NCBI RefSeq assembly: GCF_900099825.1
Contig: NZ_LT629693.1
Coordinates: 6,273,001 to 6,337,000, forward strand
Source of the DNA: Bradyrhizobium ottawaense
GTDB lineage: Bacteria; Pseudomonadota; Alphaproteobacteria; Rhizobiales; Xanthobacteraceae
Direction of reading: 5' to 3'
DNA: 64,000 nt
Position 1 is the first letter of the stretch, and each line of letters starts with the position of its first letter. The notes under the pieces were generated by a model. That model was not told the DNA's origin. It did not search any database and was given only the letters and a program-made list of their open reading frames with translations. Shown here one piece after another: positions 54,336 through 63,118 of this stretch. A program made the position numbers and the translations under genes.

Positions 54336-55745
54336 TTGGCAAGCTCCAGCCGTACCATGCTGGCCAAGATCTGGGACCAGCATGTCATCGCACGACTAAG
54401 CGATGATACTGACCTGCTCCATGTCGACCGTCATTTGTTGCACGATCTGGGTGGCTCGCGAGGGCTCCTGGACCTCAAGAGCCGGGGTCTTTCCGTTCAC
54501 AACCCGGAACTCACCTTTGCAACGCCCGATCACGCCATTTCGACGGCGCGTGGTCGTGCCGGCACCATCAAGATCGGGTTGGAATTGCTGGCCGCCCTGC
54601 GGGTCGAGACTTCAGCCAGCGGCATCCGGATGTTCGACATCGACGAGCCCGGGCAAGGTATCGTTCACGTCATCGGGCCCGAGTTGGGGCTCAGCCTGCC
54701 GGGTTGCGTCATTGTGTGTGGCGACAGTCATACCTGCACCCATGGCGGGCTAGGGGCGCTGGCATTTGGCATCGGCTCAAGTGAGCTCACGCATGTGTTG
54801 GCGACGCAGGCGCTGATTCAGCGCCGGCCGAAAACCATGCGCGTGAAGTTTGAGGGCAAGCTGTCGCTTGGCGTTACTGCCAAAGATCTGATCCTCGCTC
54901 TGATAGGTCACATCGGCGCCGCGGGCGGTACCGGGTATGCCGTCGAATATGCCGGCAGCGCCATCCGCGAGATGCCGGTTGAGGGGCGACTCACGATCTG
55001 CAACTTGTCGATCGAGCTCGGCGCCAAGATGGGAATGGTGGCGCCGGACGAGAAAACCTTTGAGTACCTACGCGGGCGTCCCTATGCGCCCGAGGGCGAG
55101 ATGTGGGATCAGGCGGTCAACGCCTGGCGCGAACTTCCGAGCGATTCCGACGCCAGCTTCGATCAGGAGGTCCTGATCGACGTCACCAAAATCATCCCGC
55201 AGGTGACCTGGGGGATCAGCCCGGAGCACGTTATCGGCGTCGATGGCCGCATTCCCGATCCCCAGGAAATTGCTGATCCAGCGCGCCGCGCCGCGTTTGA
55301 GGCCGCACTCGATTATATGGGGTTGCAAGCGGGCGCGGCGATTGCCGGCACGCCGGTCGACTGGGTCTTCATCGGCTCCTGCACCAATAGTCGCCTGAGC
55401 GACCTGCGGGCGGCCGCTGAGGTTGCGCGGGGCCGAAAGGTTGCGCCGGGTGTGCGGGCCTGGATTGTGCCGGGCTCCGAGACGGTCAAGCGCGACGCAG
55501 TGGCTGAGGGCCTTGACAAGGTTTTCCTCGATGCTGGCTTCGAATGGCGCGAGCCCGGGTGCTCGATGTGCCTTGCGGCGAATGGCGAGACGGTGGCGCC
55601 GGGGCAGCGCTCGGTCTCCACGTCCAATCGCAATTTTGTCGGCCGTCAGGGACCGCGCGCCAGGACCCATCTGGCGAGCCCGGCGACGGCCGCCGCCGCT
55701 GCGATTGCGGGCGCCATTGCCGACGTGCGGACGATGGAGCGCTGA
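54336..55745 (+). CDS. leuC: LeuC-like hydro-lyase large subunit (isopropylmalate dehydratase family)
   Basis: 469 residues, the normal LeuC length, from TTG with GGGAGG upstream. TMLAKIWDQHVI, DSHTCTHGGLGALAFGIG, then the three 4Fe-4S cysteines (CTNSRLSDL and CSMCLAANGE) are intact, with SNRNFVGRQG near the end. In leucine synthesis it isomerises 2- to 3-isopropylmalate. In this operon it may instead hydrate a related diacid such as maleate or citraconate; that is inference. First gene of a long operon. Confidence 0.85.
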   Translation: MASSSRTMLAKIWDQHVIARLSDDTDLLHVDRHLLHDLGGSRGLLDLKSRGLSVHNPELTFATPDHAISTARGRAGTIKIGLELLAALRVETSASGIRMFDIDEPGQGIVHVIGPELGLSLPGCVIVCGDSHTCTHGGLGALAFGIGSSELTHVLATQALIQRRPKTMRVKFEGKLSLGVTAKDLILALIGHIGAAGGTGYAVEYAGSAIREMPVEGRLTICNLSIELGAKMGMVAPDEKTFEYLRGRPYAPEGEMWDQAVNAWRELPSDSDASFDQEVLIDVTKIIPQVTWGISPEHVIGVDGRIPDPQEIADPARRAAFEAALDYMGLQAGAAIAGTPVDWVFIGSCTNSRLSDLRAAAEVARGRKVAPGVRAWIVPGSETVKRDAVAEGLDKVFLDAGFEWREPGCSMCLAANGETVAPGQRSVSTSNRNFVGRQGPRARTHLASPATAAAAAIAGAIADVRTMER

Positions 55746-55746
55746 C

Positions 55747-56382
55747 ATGCCAAAATCCTTCAACAAGCTGACGGCGATTGCAGCCCCGATCATGCGCAGC
55801 AACATCGATACCGATGTCATTATCCGGATCGAGCGGCTGGTCGGAAACTCCATTCGCGGAACGCTCGGTAAATGGGCGTTCGGCGCGCTGCGTTATCTGC
55901 CTGACGGTTCCGAAAACCCCGAATTCATCCTGAACCGGGAGCCCTACCGGCGGGCGGAAATCCTCATCACCGGACCGAATTTCGGTTGTGGTTCCTCCCG
56001 CGAAGGAGCGGTGTGGTCCCTGCAGGAGATGGGTATCCGCGCCGTCATCGGCTCGAGCTTCGGCGATATCTTCTTCGCCAACTGCTTCCAGAACGGCATT
56101 CTACCGATCATCGTCGACAAGGCCACCGTCGATGGCCTCGCGGCTGAGATCGAGATCACGCAAGGCGCGGGACGCGTCGGCATCGATCTCGAGGAGCAGA
56201 CGATTATCTCGCCGACCGGAAAGCAGCTGCGTTTCGAGATCGATCCGCGCCGGCGTGATGGCCTGCTGCAGGGGCTCGACGAAGTCGCCTTGACGCTGCA
56301 GCGCGACGAAGAAATCCGGGCCTTCCAGGTCTCCGACCGCGCCGCGCGGCCATGGATCCATTTTGCAGGGAAATCGGCATGA
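55747..56382 (+). CDS. leuD: LeuD-like hydro-lyase small subunit
   Basis: 211 residues from ATG one base after the leuC stop. FNKLTAIAAPIMRSNIDTDVII, then GPNFGCGSSREGAVWSLQEMGIRAVIGSSFGDIFF and NCFQNGILPI are the LeuD substrate-loop and swivelling-domain motifs. It pairs with the LeuC-like subunit. The stop overlaps the next start (ATGA). Confidence 0.87.
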   Translation: MPKSFNKLTAIAAPIMRSNIDTDVIIRIERLVGNSIRGTLGKWAFGALRYLPDGSENPEFILNREPYRRAEILITGPNFGCGSSREGAVWSLQEMGIRAVIGSSFGDIFFANCFQNGILPIIVDKATVDGLAAEIEITQGAGRVGIDLEEQTIISPTGKQLRFEIDPRRRDGLLQGLDEVALTLQRDEEIRAFQVSDRAARPWIHFAGKSA

Positions 56383-57518
56383 ATACGCGTTCCAATATGG
56401 TCAAGGTCGCCGTGGTCGGTGGCGAGGGCATCGGCCCCGAGGTGACGGCTCAGTCGCAGCGTATCCTCAACTGGTTTGCCGCCAAGCGTGGCGTTCCCAT
56501 GACGTTGCGCGAGGCGCAATATGGCATCATTCCCTATCTTGCGACGGGCAAGGTGCTGCCTGACGATACGGTCGAGGCGATGGAAGAGGCCGACGCGATT
56601 GTGTGGGGGGCGACCGGCGGTCCCGAAACCAAGGAGGTGCCAGCGGCTGCGCGCAAGGCGGGCAGCTTGTTGGGACTACGAAGCAAATACGATCTCTACG
56701 CCAATTTGAGGCCGATCGTTGCCAACCCGGCCCTGGCCGATTCTGCCCCGCTGAAGGCGCATGTGCTGAAGGGCGTCGATTTCGTCATCATCCGCGAGCT
56801 GACGAGCGGCATCTATTTCGGCGAGCCACGTGGCATCGAAATGCTGGCCGATGGGCAGCGCCGCGGCTTCAACACCGAGCAATATACCACCAACCAGATC
56901 CGCCGCGTGGCGCGGTCGGCTTTCGAACTGGCACGGACGCGCAGGAGCAAGGTCTGCTCGGTCGACAAGGCCAACGTGCTTGAGACCAGCGTGTTGTGGC
57001 GCGAGGAGGTTATCGCCCTGCACAGGGAAGAGTTTTCCGACGTCGACCTCACCCATCTCTACGTCGACAATGCCGCGATGCAGATCGTCCGCGAACCGGC
57101 ACAGTTCGACGTGATGGTGACCGGCAACATTTTCGGCGACATCCTGTCCGATTGCGCGGCAATGGCGTCGGGCTCGCTCGGCATGCTGCCATCGGCATCA
57201 TTGGGGCCGGTCGACAAGTTTGGCCGCCGCAAGGCGCTGTACGAGCCGGTCCACGGTAGCGCCCCGGACATCGCGGGCAAGGGTATCGCCAATCCGCTGG
57301 GCTCGATCCTCAGCATCGCGATGATGTTGCGCATGACGCTAAATCGACCCGAGGATGCCGATTTGCTCGAGAAGGCCGTTGATGCCGCGTTGGCGACAGG
57401 CGCCCGGACCGCAGACATCGCCGAGCCGGGCGCGAAAAAGCTTTCCACGACGGAAATGGGGGATGCGGTCCTCAGCGCCCTGGAGAAGATCGCCGCCAAG
57501 GAGAAGGAGCGAGCGTGA
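56379..57518 (+). CDS. leuB: LeuB-like decarboxylating dehydrogenase
   Basis: 379 residues. VVGGEGIGPEV, LLGLRSKYDLYANLRP, RELTSGIYFGEPRG, VDKANVLETSVLWREE, the YVDNAAMQ catalytic segment, GDILSDCAAM and EPVHGSAPDIAGKGIANP define the beta-decarboxylating dehydrogenase family, closest to 3-isopropylmalate dehydrogenase. It oxidises and decarboxylates a 2-hydroxy-diacid with NAD. Its ATG overlaps leuD, and its stop overlaps the transporter gene, so a catabolic substrate is likely. Confidence 0.87.
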   Translation: MNTRSNMVKVAVVGGEGIGPEVTAQSQRILNWFAAKRGVPMTLREAQYGIIPYLATGKVLPDDTVEAMEEADAIVWGATGGPETKEVPAAARKAGSLLGLRSKYDLYANLRPIVANPALADSAPLKAHVLKGVDFVIIRELTSGIYFGEPRGIEMLADGQRRGFNTEQYTTNQIRRVARSAFELARTRRSKVCSVDKANVLETSVLWREEVIALHREEFSDVDLTHLYVDNAAMQIVREPAQFDVMVTGNIFGDILSDCAAMASGSLGMLPSASLGPVDKFGRRKALYEPVHGSAPDIAGKGIANPLGSILSIAMMLRMTLNRPEDADLLEKAVDAALATGARTADIAEPGAKKLSTTEMGDAVLSALEKIAAKEKERA

Positions 57519-58564
57519 TGGCCTACGTCTCAAGACGTTCTGCGCTGACGATCATTGCGGGCGGCACAGCTTCCTTGGCTGCGGGAAGGGCGCGGGCTGA
57601 AGATAGACCGGGGCGCGTGATCTATCCCGTCGCAGTGCCGGTCTATCAGACGCAATTCATTGCCGACCGGATCGGGTATTTCAAGGAGGCCGGCCTCGAC
57701 TGCAAACTGGTTCAGGGCGGCAGCGGCGTCAAGACGCGAGAGATCATCGCTTCGTCGCAGGGCGATATCGGCATCGGGGATATCACCCATCCGATGCAGC
57801 TCAGCAACCACGGCCGCGCAGGACGGGTGCTGATGCCGGTCGATACTCGTTCCAGCTCGGTGATGTTCATTATCCGAAAGGATTTGTTCGACCAGGGCAT
57901 TAATACGCTAGAAGCGTTGACCGCCTGGAAACGGCCGGATGGCCGCAAGCCGATCGTCTCGGTCTCGTCGCTGGGCGGCACCAACCATGTCTGGGCCTCC
58001 TATTATATGGAGACGATGGGGCTTGACCAGAAAGTGACGTGGATCGGGACCGGCAATGTCGAGACCATGCTGGGGTCGCTGAAGACCAAACAGGTCGATG
58101 TGCTCGTGAGTTCGCTATCGCTGCTGAATGACTCGAAAGAGCAGGGCTGGGGCGCTCTGCTATTCGACGGAACGGACGAGACGATCTGGAACAAATATAT
58201 CGGCGGCAAGGTACCGGTGACGTCGCATTTCACGCTGCAGTCGACGATCGACAAGGACCCGGCCAAGATGCAGGCCTTCGTTACGGCGCTCTGGCGGGCG
58301 ACGCAGTGGGTCAAGACCCATACGCCAGAGCAAATCTACGATGCGATCGAACCCTATGTCGGCAGCACCTCGCGGGCGGCCAATATCCTTGAGATCACGG
58401 CGCTGCAAAAAGTTTCCGACTACGAAGCCACGATCGATGCGGCCGGCTTCGCGCGGGGCGAAAAGGTCTGGTTTCGGGAAATGACCGGCATCAAACCGCT
58501 CACGATTGCCGAGGTCGTCAGCCCCACTTTTGTTGAAGTGGCGAGAAAGGCCTATCCCGCTTGA
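57518..58564 (+). CDS. NitT/TauT-type ABC transporter substrate-binding protein
   Basis: 348 residues from the ATG at 57518 (TGATG overlap with the dehydrogenase). The N-terminus YVSRRSALTIIAGGTASLAAGRARA is a Tat-like signal cut near RAEA. FIADRIGYFKEAGLDCKLVQGGSG and QGDIGIGDITHPMQL fit the SsuA/NMT1-like periplasmic fold. It captures the pathway substrate in the periplasm. Confidence 0.85.
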   Translation: MAYVSRRSALTIIAGGTASLAAGRARAEDRPGRVIYPVAVPVYQTQFIADRIGYFKEAGLDCKLVQGGSGVKTREIIASSQGDIGIGDITHPMQLSNHGRAGRVLMPVDTRSSSVMFIIRKDLFDQGINTLEALTAWKRPDGRKPIVSVSSLGGTNHVWASYYMETMGLDQKVTWIGTGNVETMLGSLKTKQVDVLVSSLSLLNDSKEQGWGALLFDGTDETIWNKYIGGKVPVTSHFTLQSTIDKDPAKMQAFVTALWRATQWVKTHTPEQIYDAIEPYVGSTSRAANILEITALQKVSDYEATIDAAGFARGEKVWFREMTGIKPLTIAEVVSPTFVEVARKAYPA

Positions 58565-59394
58565 ACGCACCGACGCGATCGCCGACGCCTCCTGCCCGGA
58601 CCAGCGACGCCGATCGCATCGACGTCAAAGGGCTGAGCAAATCGTTCCAGCTCGCCGGCACCTCGATCGAGGCCGTGCGCGATGTTTCCTTCAGTGTACG
58701 GCGCGGCGAGTTCGTGGCATTGCTGGGGCCATCTGGATCCGGCAAGAGCACGGTTCTCAACATGATAGCGACCTTGGTGAAGCCGAGTAGCGGTCAGATC
58801 CTGATCGATGGCAAGCCGGTTATCGCCGGCAAGGCGACGCCCGGTGTTGGCTATGTCTTTCAGCGCGATACGCTGTTTCCATGGCGCACCGTCGCCGACA
58901 ATATCGGCTATGGCTTGCAACTGGCGGGAGTCGGGGATGCCGAGCGCAAGGAACGGGTCGCCACCTGCCTTGCGCAGGCCGGCTTGCAGGGGTTCGGAGA
59001 CGCCTATCCGTCGGCCCTGTCCGGCGGCATGCGTCAACGAGCGGCGCTGATGCGCACGCTCGTGGTTGAACCGCAGGTTCTGCTGATGGACGAGCCATTC
59101 GGCGCGCTCGACACCCACACCAAGATCGATATGCATGAAGTCCTGCTGAGGATCTGGGATCGCGAGCAGCAAACCGTCCTGTTCGTGACACATGATCTCG
59201 GCGAAGCCTTGACGCTGGCTGACCGCATCATCCTGTTCTCGGCGCGTCCGGGCCAGATCAAGGACATGTTCGACGTGGACTTCGCGCGGCCGCGGGATGC
59301 GGTCAAGGTTCGCGAGACACCGCGCTATGCAGAATTATTCCAGCACATCTGGCATTCGCTCGGGGAAGAATTCATCAAGGGGCGCAGCCGATGA
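58561..59394 (+). CDS. NitT/TauT-type ABC transporter ATPase
   Basis: 277 residues, probably from TTG overlapping the previous stop. Walker A GPSGSGKST, Q-loop YVFQRDTLFPW, signature LSGGMRQRAALMR, Walker B LLMDEPFGALD and switch THDLGEA are all intact. It powers import of the substrate bound by the preceding protein. Confidence 0.93.
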   Translation: MNAPTRSPTPPARTSDADRIDVKGLSKSFQLAGTSIEAVRDVSFSVRRGEFVALLGPSGSGKSTVLNMIATLVKPSSGQILIDGKPVIAGKATPGVGYVFQRDTLFPWRTVADNIGYGLQLAGVGDAERKERVATCLAQAGLQGFGDAYPSALSGGMRQRAALMRTLVVEPQVLLMDEPFGALDTHTKIDMHEVLLRIWDREQQTVLFVTHDLGEALTLADRIILFSARPGQIKDMFDVDFARPRDAVKVRETPRYAELFQHIWHSLGEEFIKGRSR

Positions 59395-60266
59395 GGACGC
59401 CACGGCACCGGGCAAATACGCTTTCGTGGCAGATCGCGATTTGCGTTACCGTGCTTTCGATCTGGCAGTGGGGCTACGATCTGCATGCCCGATTTCCGTC
59501 GCTGGTTCCGGATCTGCTCGATCCTTATTTTGTGTCGAAACCCTCTGAAATCTTCGAGCACTTTCTGATCCTGAGCTGCCTGAAATCCAAAATGGGCGTC
59601 TTCAATGGCTGGTTCAATGGCGACTTTGCCAAGTGCATGGTGCGGAATGAAAACAATCTATGGGTCGCAACCGCGATCACGCTAAAGAACACATTCTTCG
59701 GGTTTATCATCGGCGTGTCGTCGGGTTTCGCGGTGGGTCTGCTGCTGGGGCGGTCGGATCGGCTCAGCGACATCTTCCAGCCCTTCATTACCGCCGTAAA
59801 TTCCATCCCCCGCATCGCGCTCGCGCCGATCATCGTCTTGGCGTTCGGGATCGGTGATACGTCGAAGATCGTGACATCCTGGATCGTGGTCGTGTTCCTG
59901 GTGTTCTTCAACACGTTTGAGGGCGCGCGCTCGATCGATGAGGGCTTCGTCAGCGCCGCGCGGCTGTTGGGCGCCAGCGAATGGCAGATCACACGGACAG
60001 TCGTGATTCCGTCGACCATGGCATGGGTGTTTGCCTCGCTGTCCCCGGCGATATCCTTTGCGTTGATCGGGGTCATCGTCGGCGAATTCATCGGGGCTGA
60101 GCGCGGTATTGGCCGGCTGATCATCGAGTCGGAGGCGCGAGCGGAAGCTTCCGGGATGATGGTTGCCGTTATCGTACTGATGCTGGTTGGCGTTGCGCTG
60201 TCGGCGGTCATCTGGCGCTTGCAGGCATACCTGTTGCGCTGGCAGCAACATAATATGGCGGAGTAG
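59391..60266 (+). CDS. NitT/TauT-type ABC transporter permease
   Basis: 291 residues, about six helices. The EAA loop is GASEWQITRTVVIPSTMAWVFASL; FITAVNSIPRIALAPIIVLAFGIGDTSK is the usual preceding block. An extra loop of some 35 residues with two cysteines (LSCLKSKMG ... AKCMVRNEN) between the first two helices is longer than usual. ATGA overlap with the ATPase. Confidence 0.9.
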   Translation: MRTPRHRANTLSWQIAICVTVLSIWQWGYDLHARFPSLVPDLLDPYFVSKPSEIFEHFLILSCLKSKMGVFNGWFNGDFAKCMVRNENNLWVATAITLKNTFFGFIIGVSSGFAVGLLLGRSDRLSDIFQPFITAVNSIPRIALAPIIVLAFGIGDTSKIVTSWIVVVFLVFFNTFEGARSIDEGFVSAARLLGASEWQITRTVVIPSTMAWVFASLSPAISFALIGVIVGEFIGAERGIGRLIIESEARAEASGMMVAVIVLMLVGVALSAVIWRLQAYLLRWQQHNMAE

Positions 60267-60360
60267 CCATGTTCGCCGCGTGCCTTGATCATTGGTGACC
60301 AGACGATAGACTGGCCAAGCTCGACCGCATCAAAATGCCCAACACGCAGCGGGCGGGGAA

Positions 60361-61605
60361 ATGTCCGAGGAAACGTCAATGGCAGGAGACGGCCGCAGGC
60401 CAGATGCTGGTTCACCCGCTGGGGCGGGTCCGGACAACTGTGCCGCCATGGTCGCTCGCGCCAGGGCGCTGATTCCGGAGTTGCGCGACCGCGCCCCGAG
60501 AACCGAAGAACTGCGACGCTTGCCGCCAGAGACCGAGCGAGATTTGCACGATACCGGCCTGTTCCGGATTTTGCAGCCTAAACGTGTCGGCGGATCCGAG
60601 CTTGACTATGTCGCGCTGGTCGATTGCGCGGATGCGCTGGGGCAGGGCGATGCTTCCGTGTCGTGGAATTTTGCCAACCTCGCCAGCCATCACTGGATGC
60701 TGGGAATGTTTGACCCGCGTGCGCAGGCGGCGGTCTGGGACAAAGACGTCAACACGCTGATCGCATCGTCCTTCATTTTTCCGGCCGGTCGCGCCAGGAA
60801 GGTCGACGGTGGATATGTGCTGAATGGCCACTGGCCATTCTCTTCCGGCGTCGAATCCTGCGACTGGAATATGCTTGCCAGCGTGGTCTCGTCCGACGAT
60901 GAAGCCGACGGTATCGAATACCGGATATTCCTCCTCAACAGGCGTGACTACAAGATCAACGACACCTGGAACGCGACCGGCCTTTGCGGTACCGGGTCGA
61001 ACGACGTCAGGGTCGTGGACGCCTTTGTTGCGGAGCCGATGACGATTTCCGTGAGCGATCTGACCGGTGGACCGACGCCGGGGAGCGTGGTCAACCCAAA
61101 TCCGCTCTATGCACTGCCGGTATTTTCTCTGTTTCCGTACGTGCTGTCGGGTGTCGGCCTCGGCAACGCGCAGGCTTGCCTGAACGATTATGTCGATTTC
61201 GCGCGGCACCGGGCTTCGACCTATAATCGCGCCAAAGTCAGCGATATGCAGACCACGCAAATCAAGATCGCGGAAGCCTCTGCCAAGATCGACGCGGCGC
61301 GCCTGGTCATGCGCACCAATTGCATTGACGCCATGGCGGATGCACGGCGTGGTCACGTGCCTGATATCGCAGCCAAGACGAGACTGCGGCGTGACGGCGC
61401 CTTTTCGGTCAACCTGTGTACCGAGGCGGTGTCGCTTCTGTTCGCGGCAAGCGGCGCACGCAGCCTGTTCACATCGGGCGCGTTGCAGCGGCAGTTCCGC
61501 GATGCCCATGCGGTGAATTCGCACCTCGCATTCAATTTCGATGCGGCGGGAACCAATTATGGACGTGTGGCGCTTGGCTTGCCGTCCGAAAACCTGACGC
61601 TTTGA
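60361..61605 (+). CDS. Flavin-dependent two-component monooxygenase (acyl-CoA dehydrogenase fold)
   Basis: 414 residues. ARALIPELRDRAPRTEELRRLPPETERDLHDTGLFRILQPKRVGG, SWNFANLASHHWMLGMF, GYVLNGHWPFSSGVESCDWNML, TWNATGLCGTGSNDV and a C-terminal helical bundle match the HpaH/DszC-like monooxygenases that use reduced flavin from a partner. The flavin reductase is the next gene, 10 bp away. It probably hydroxylates the imported compound. Confidence 0.83.
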   Translation: MSEETSMAGDGRRPDAGSPAGAGPDNCAAMVARARALIPELRDRAPRTEELRRLPPETERDLHDTGLFRILQPKRVGGSELDYVALVDCADALGQGDASVSWNFANLASHHWMLGMFDPRAQAAVWDKDVNTLIASSFIFPAGRARKVDGGYVLNGHWPFSSGVESCDWNMLASVVSSDDEADGIEYRIFLLNRRDYKINDTWNATGLCGTGSNDVRVVDAFVAEPMTISVSDLTGGPTPGSVVNPNPLYALPVFSLFPYVLSGVGLGNAQACLNDYVDFARHRASTYNRAKVSDMQTTQIKIAEASAKIDAARLVMRTNCIDAMADARRGHVPDIAAKTRLRRDGAFSVNLCTEAVSLLFAASGARSLFTSGALQRQFRDAHAVNSHLAFNFDAAGTNYGRVALGLPSENLTL

Positions 61606-61615
61606 GGCCAGGCGG

Positions 61616-62164
61616 ATGTCCGACGCACCCAAACATCCGGCCGATCCGGCCAATGAATTCGCCACCGACAACTCGGCGATCGATCCCCGGGACTTTCGCA
61701 ATGCGTTGGGCACGTTTGCGACTGGAGTCACGATCGTTACTGCGATGGCGGCTGACGGAAAGCCTTACGGCGTGACCTGCAACTCCTTTGCCTCGGTGTC
61801 CCTGAACCCGCCCCTGGTGTTGTGGAGTCTCGGCATGTTTTCGCAAGGCCTGACAATCTTCCAGAATGCCAGTCATTTCACCGTCAATATTCTCGGGGCC
61901 TCCCAGCAGGCGCTGGCGTCGAAATTTGCAAAATCCTCCGGCGACAAATTCGCAGGCGTGAGCTGGACGCCGGGGCTCGGCAACGCGCCGGTGCTGGCTG
62001 ACAGTGTGGCCAATTTCCAGTGCCGTGCCGCGAACCGTTACTATGGCGGCGACCACATCATCTTTCTCGGCGCGGTCGAGGCCTATGCCTATAACCGGCA
62101 GGAGCCGCTGTTGTTTGCGCGCGGCGGTTTCGGCGGGTTTGTTGCTGACGAGGGCAAGTCGTAA
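61616..62164 (+). CDS. Flavin reductase (HpaC-like) partner
   Basis: 182 residues. FRNALGTFATGVTIVTAMAADGKPYGVTCNSFASVSLNPPLVLWSL is the flavin-reductase-like FMN-binding N-terminus; FTVNILGASQQALASKFA and HIIFLGAVEAY complete it. It uses NAD(P)H to supply reduced FMN or FAD to the adjacent monooxygenase. An RutF/HpaC role is inferred from position. Confidence 0.88.
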   Translation: MSDAPKHPADPANEFATDNSAIDPRDFRNALGTFATGVTIVTAMAADGKPYGVTCNSFASVSLNPPLVLWSLGMFSQGLTIFQNASHFTVNILGASQQALASKFAKSSGDKFAGVSWTPGLGNAPVLADSVANFQCRAANRYYGGDHIIFLGAVEAYAYNRQEPLLFARGGFGGFVADEGKS

Positions 62165-62217
62165 GCTGGTCAGTCGCATCGGAGCGGACGAAGCCGGGTA
62201 CGACGGAATTGTGCCGC

Positions 62218-63093
62218 TTATACCCTGGCCATTTCGGCCCGGTACCAATCTCCGATTTCGCTGGCGGTCATCAGTGCGACGCCATCATGGCCGATGACGT
62301 AGTCGAGCAGCGCTTCCAGATATTTGATCCGGTGCGGCACGCCCGTAATATACGGGTGAATCGAGATCGCCATGATCCGGGCGTTCGATGCGCCTTCGAG
62401 ATAGAGCCGGTCGAACTGGTCGGTGCAGCGCTTCAGGAACTGCTCGGAGGGCAGGTGCTGCAGGGCGTGGATAACGATATCGTTGGTTTCGACCGAATAT
62501 GGGATCGTCGTGATCGTGCCGTGAGGCGTGGCGATATCCTGCGGCAGGTCGTCGATTACCCAGTCCGCCAGATATTCGATGCCATTGAGGCGCAGGAGAT
62601 CGATCGTCTCTTCGGTCTCGGTAAGGCCTGGACTCTCCCATGATCGCGGTGGTTTTCCCGAAAATTTTGCGATGGTGTCGACGGCGCGTTTGATCGCATC
62701 GGCCTGGTTGTCGAGCTTGTGCATCGGGCCTTGCATGAATCCGTGGCCCATGAATTCGAAGCCGGCTTCAAGCGCCGCAGACGCGACCCGAGGGTAGCTG
62801 TTGCAGACGTTGCCATTGATCGCGAGGGTCACCGGCATCTTGCGGTCGGTCAACGCCTTGAACTGTCGCCAGAACCCAGCGCGCATGCCGTATTCATGCC
62901 ATGACCAGTTCGGCACGTCAGGCAACAGTGGCTGGCCCATCGGCGGGCTCAGTACCGTACGCGGCATCGCATTCTCGATGCGCCACTCTTCGACATTTAG
63001 AATGACCCAAACCGCGAGCTTCTTGCCGCCGGGCAATGTCAGCCTGGGCCGGTCGATTTGAGCCTGATAGGGGATGCGATCGCTGAGAGCCAA
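62218..63093 (-). CDS. PuuE-like polysaccharide-deacetylase-fold hydrolase
   Basis: About 291 residues from TTG at 63093 (AGGGAAAA upstream); an in-frame TTG at 63138 would overlap the next gene. KKLAVWVILNVEEW, NWSWHEYGMRAGFWR, PVTLAINGNVCNSYP, EFMGHGFMQGPMHKL and SIHPYITGVPHRI fit the subgroup containing PuuE allantoinase and cyclic-amide hydrolases, rather than sugar deacetylases. It is cytoplasmic. Convergent with the monooxygenase operon, probably the same pathway. Confidence 0.78.
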   Translation of the reverse strand: MALSDRIPYQAQIDRPRLTLPGGKKLAVWVILNVEEWRIENAMPRTVLSPPMGQPLLPDVPNWSWHEYGMRAGFWRQFKALTDRKMPVTLAINGNVCNSYPRVASAALEAGFEFMGHGFMQGPMHKLDNQADAIKRAVDTIAKFSGKPPRSWESPGLTETEETIDLLRLNGIEYLADWVIDDLPQDIATPHGTITTIPYSVETNDIVIHALQHLPSEQFLKRCTDQFDRLYLEGASNARIMAISIHPYITGVPHRIKYLEALLDYVIGHDGVALMTASEIGDWYRAEMARV

Positions 63094-63118
63094 GGTCGGT
63101 TTTCCCTGAGTGAGCGGA

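Noticed and set aside
59525..61731. Two long minus-strand frames (296 and 439 codons)
   Set aside because: Antisense to the permease and monooxygenase genes, which are well supported.
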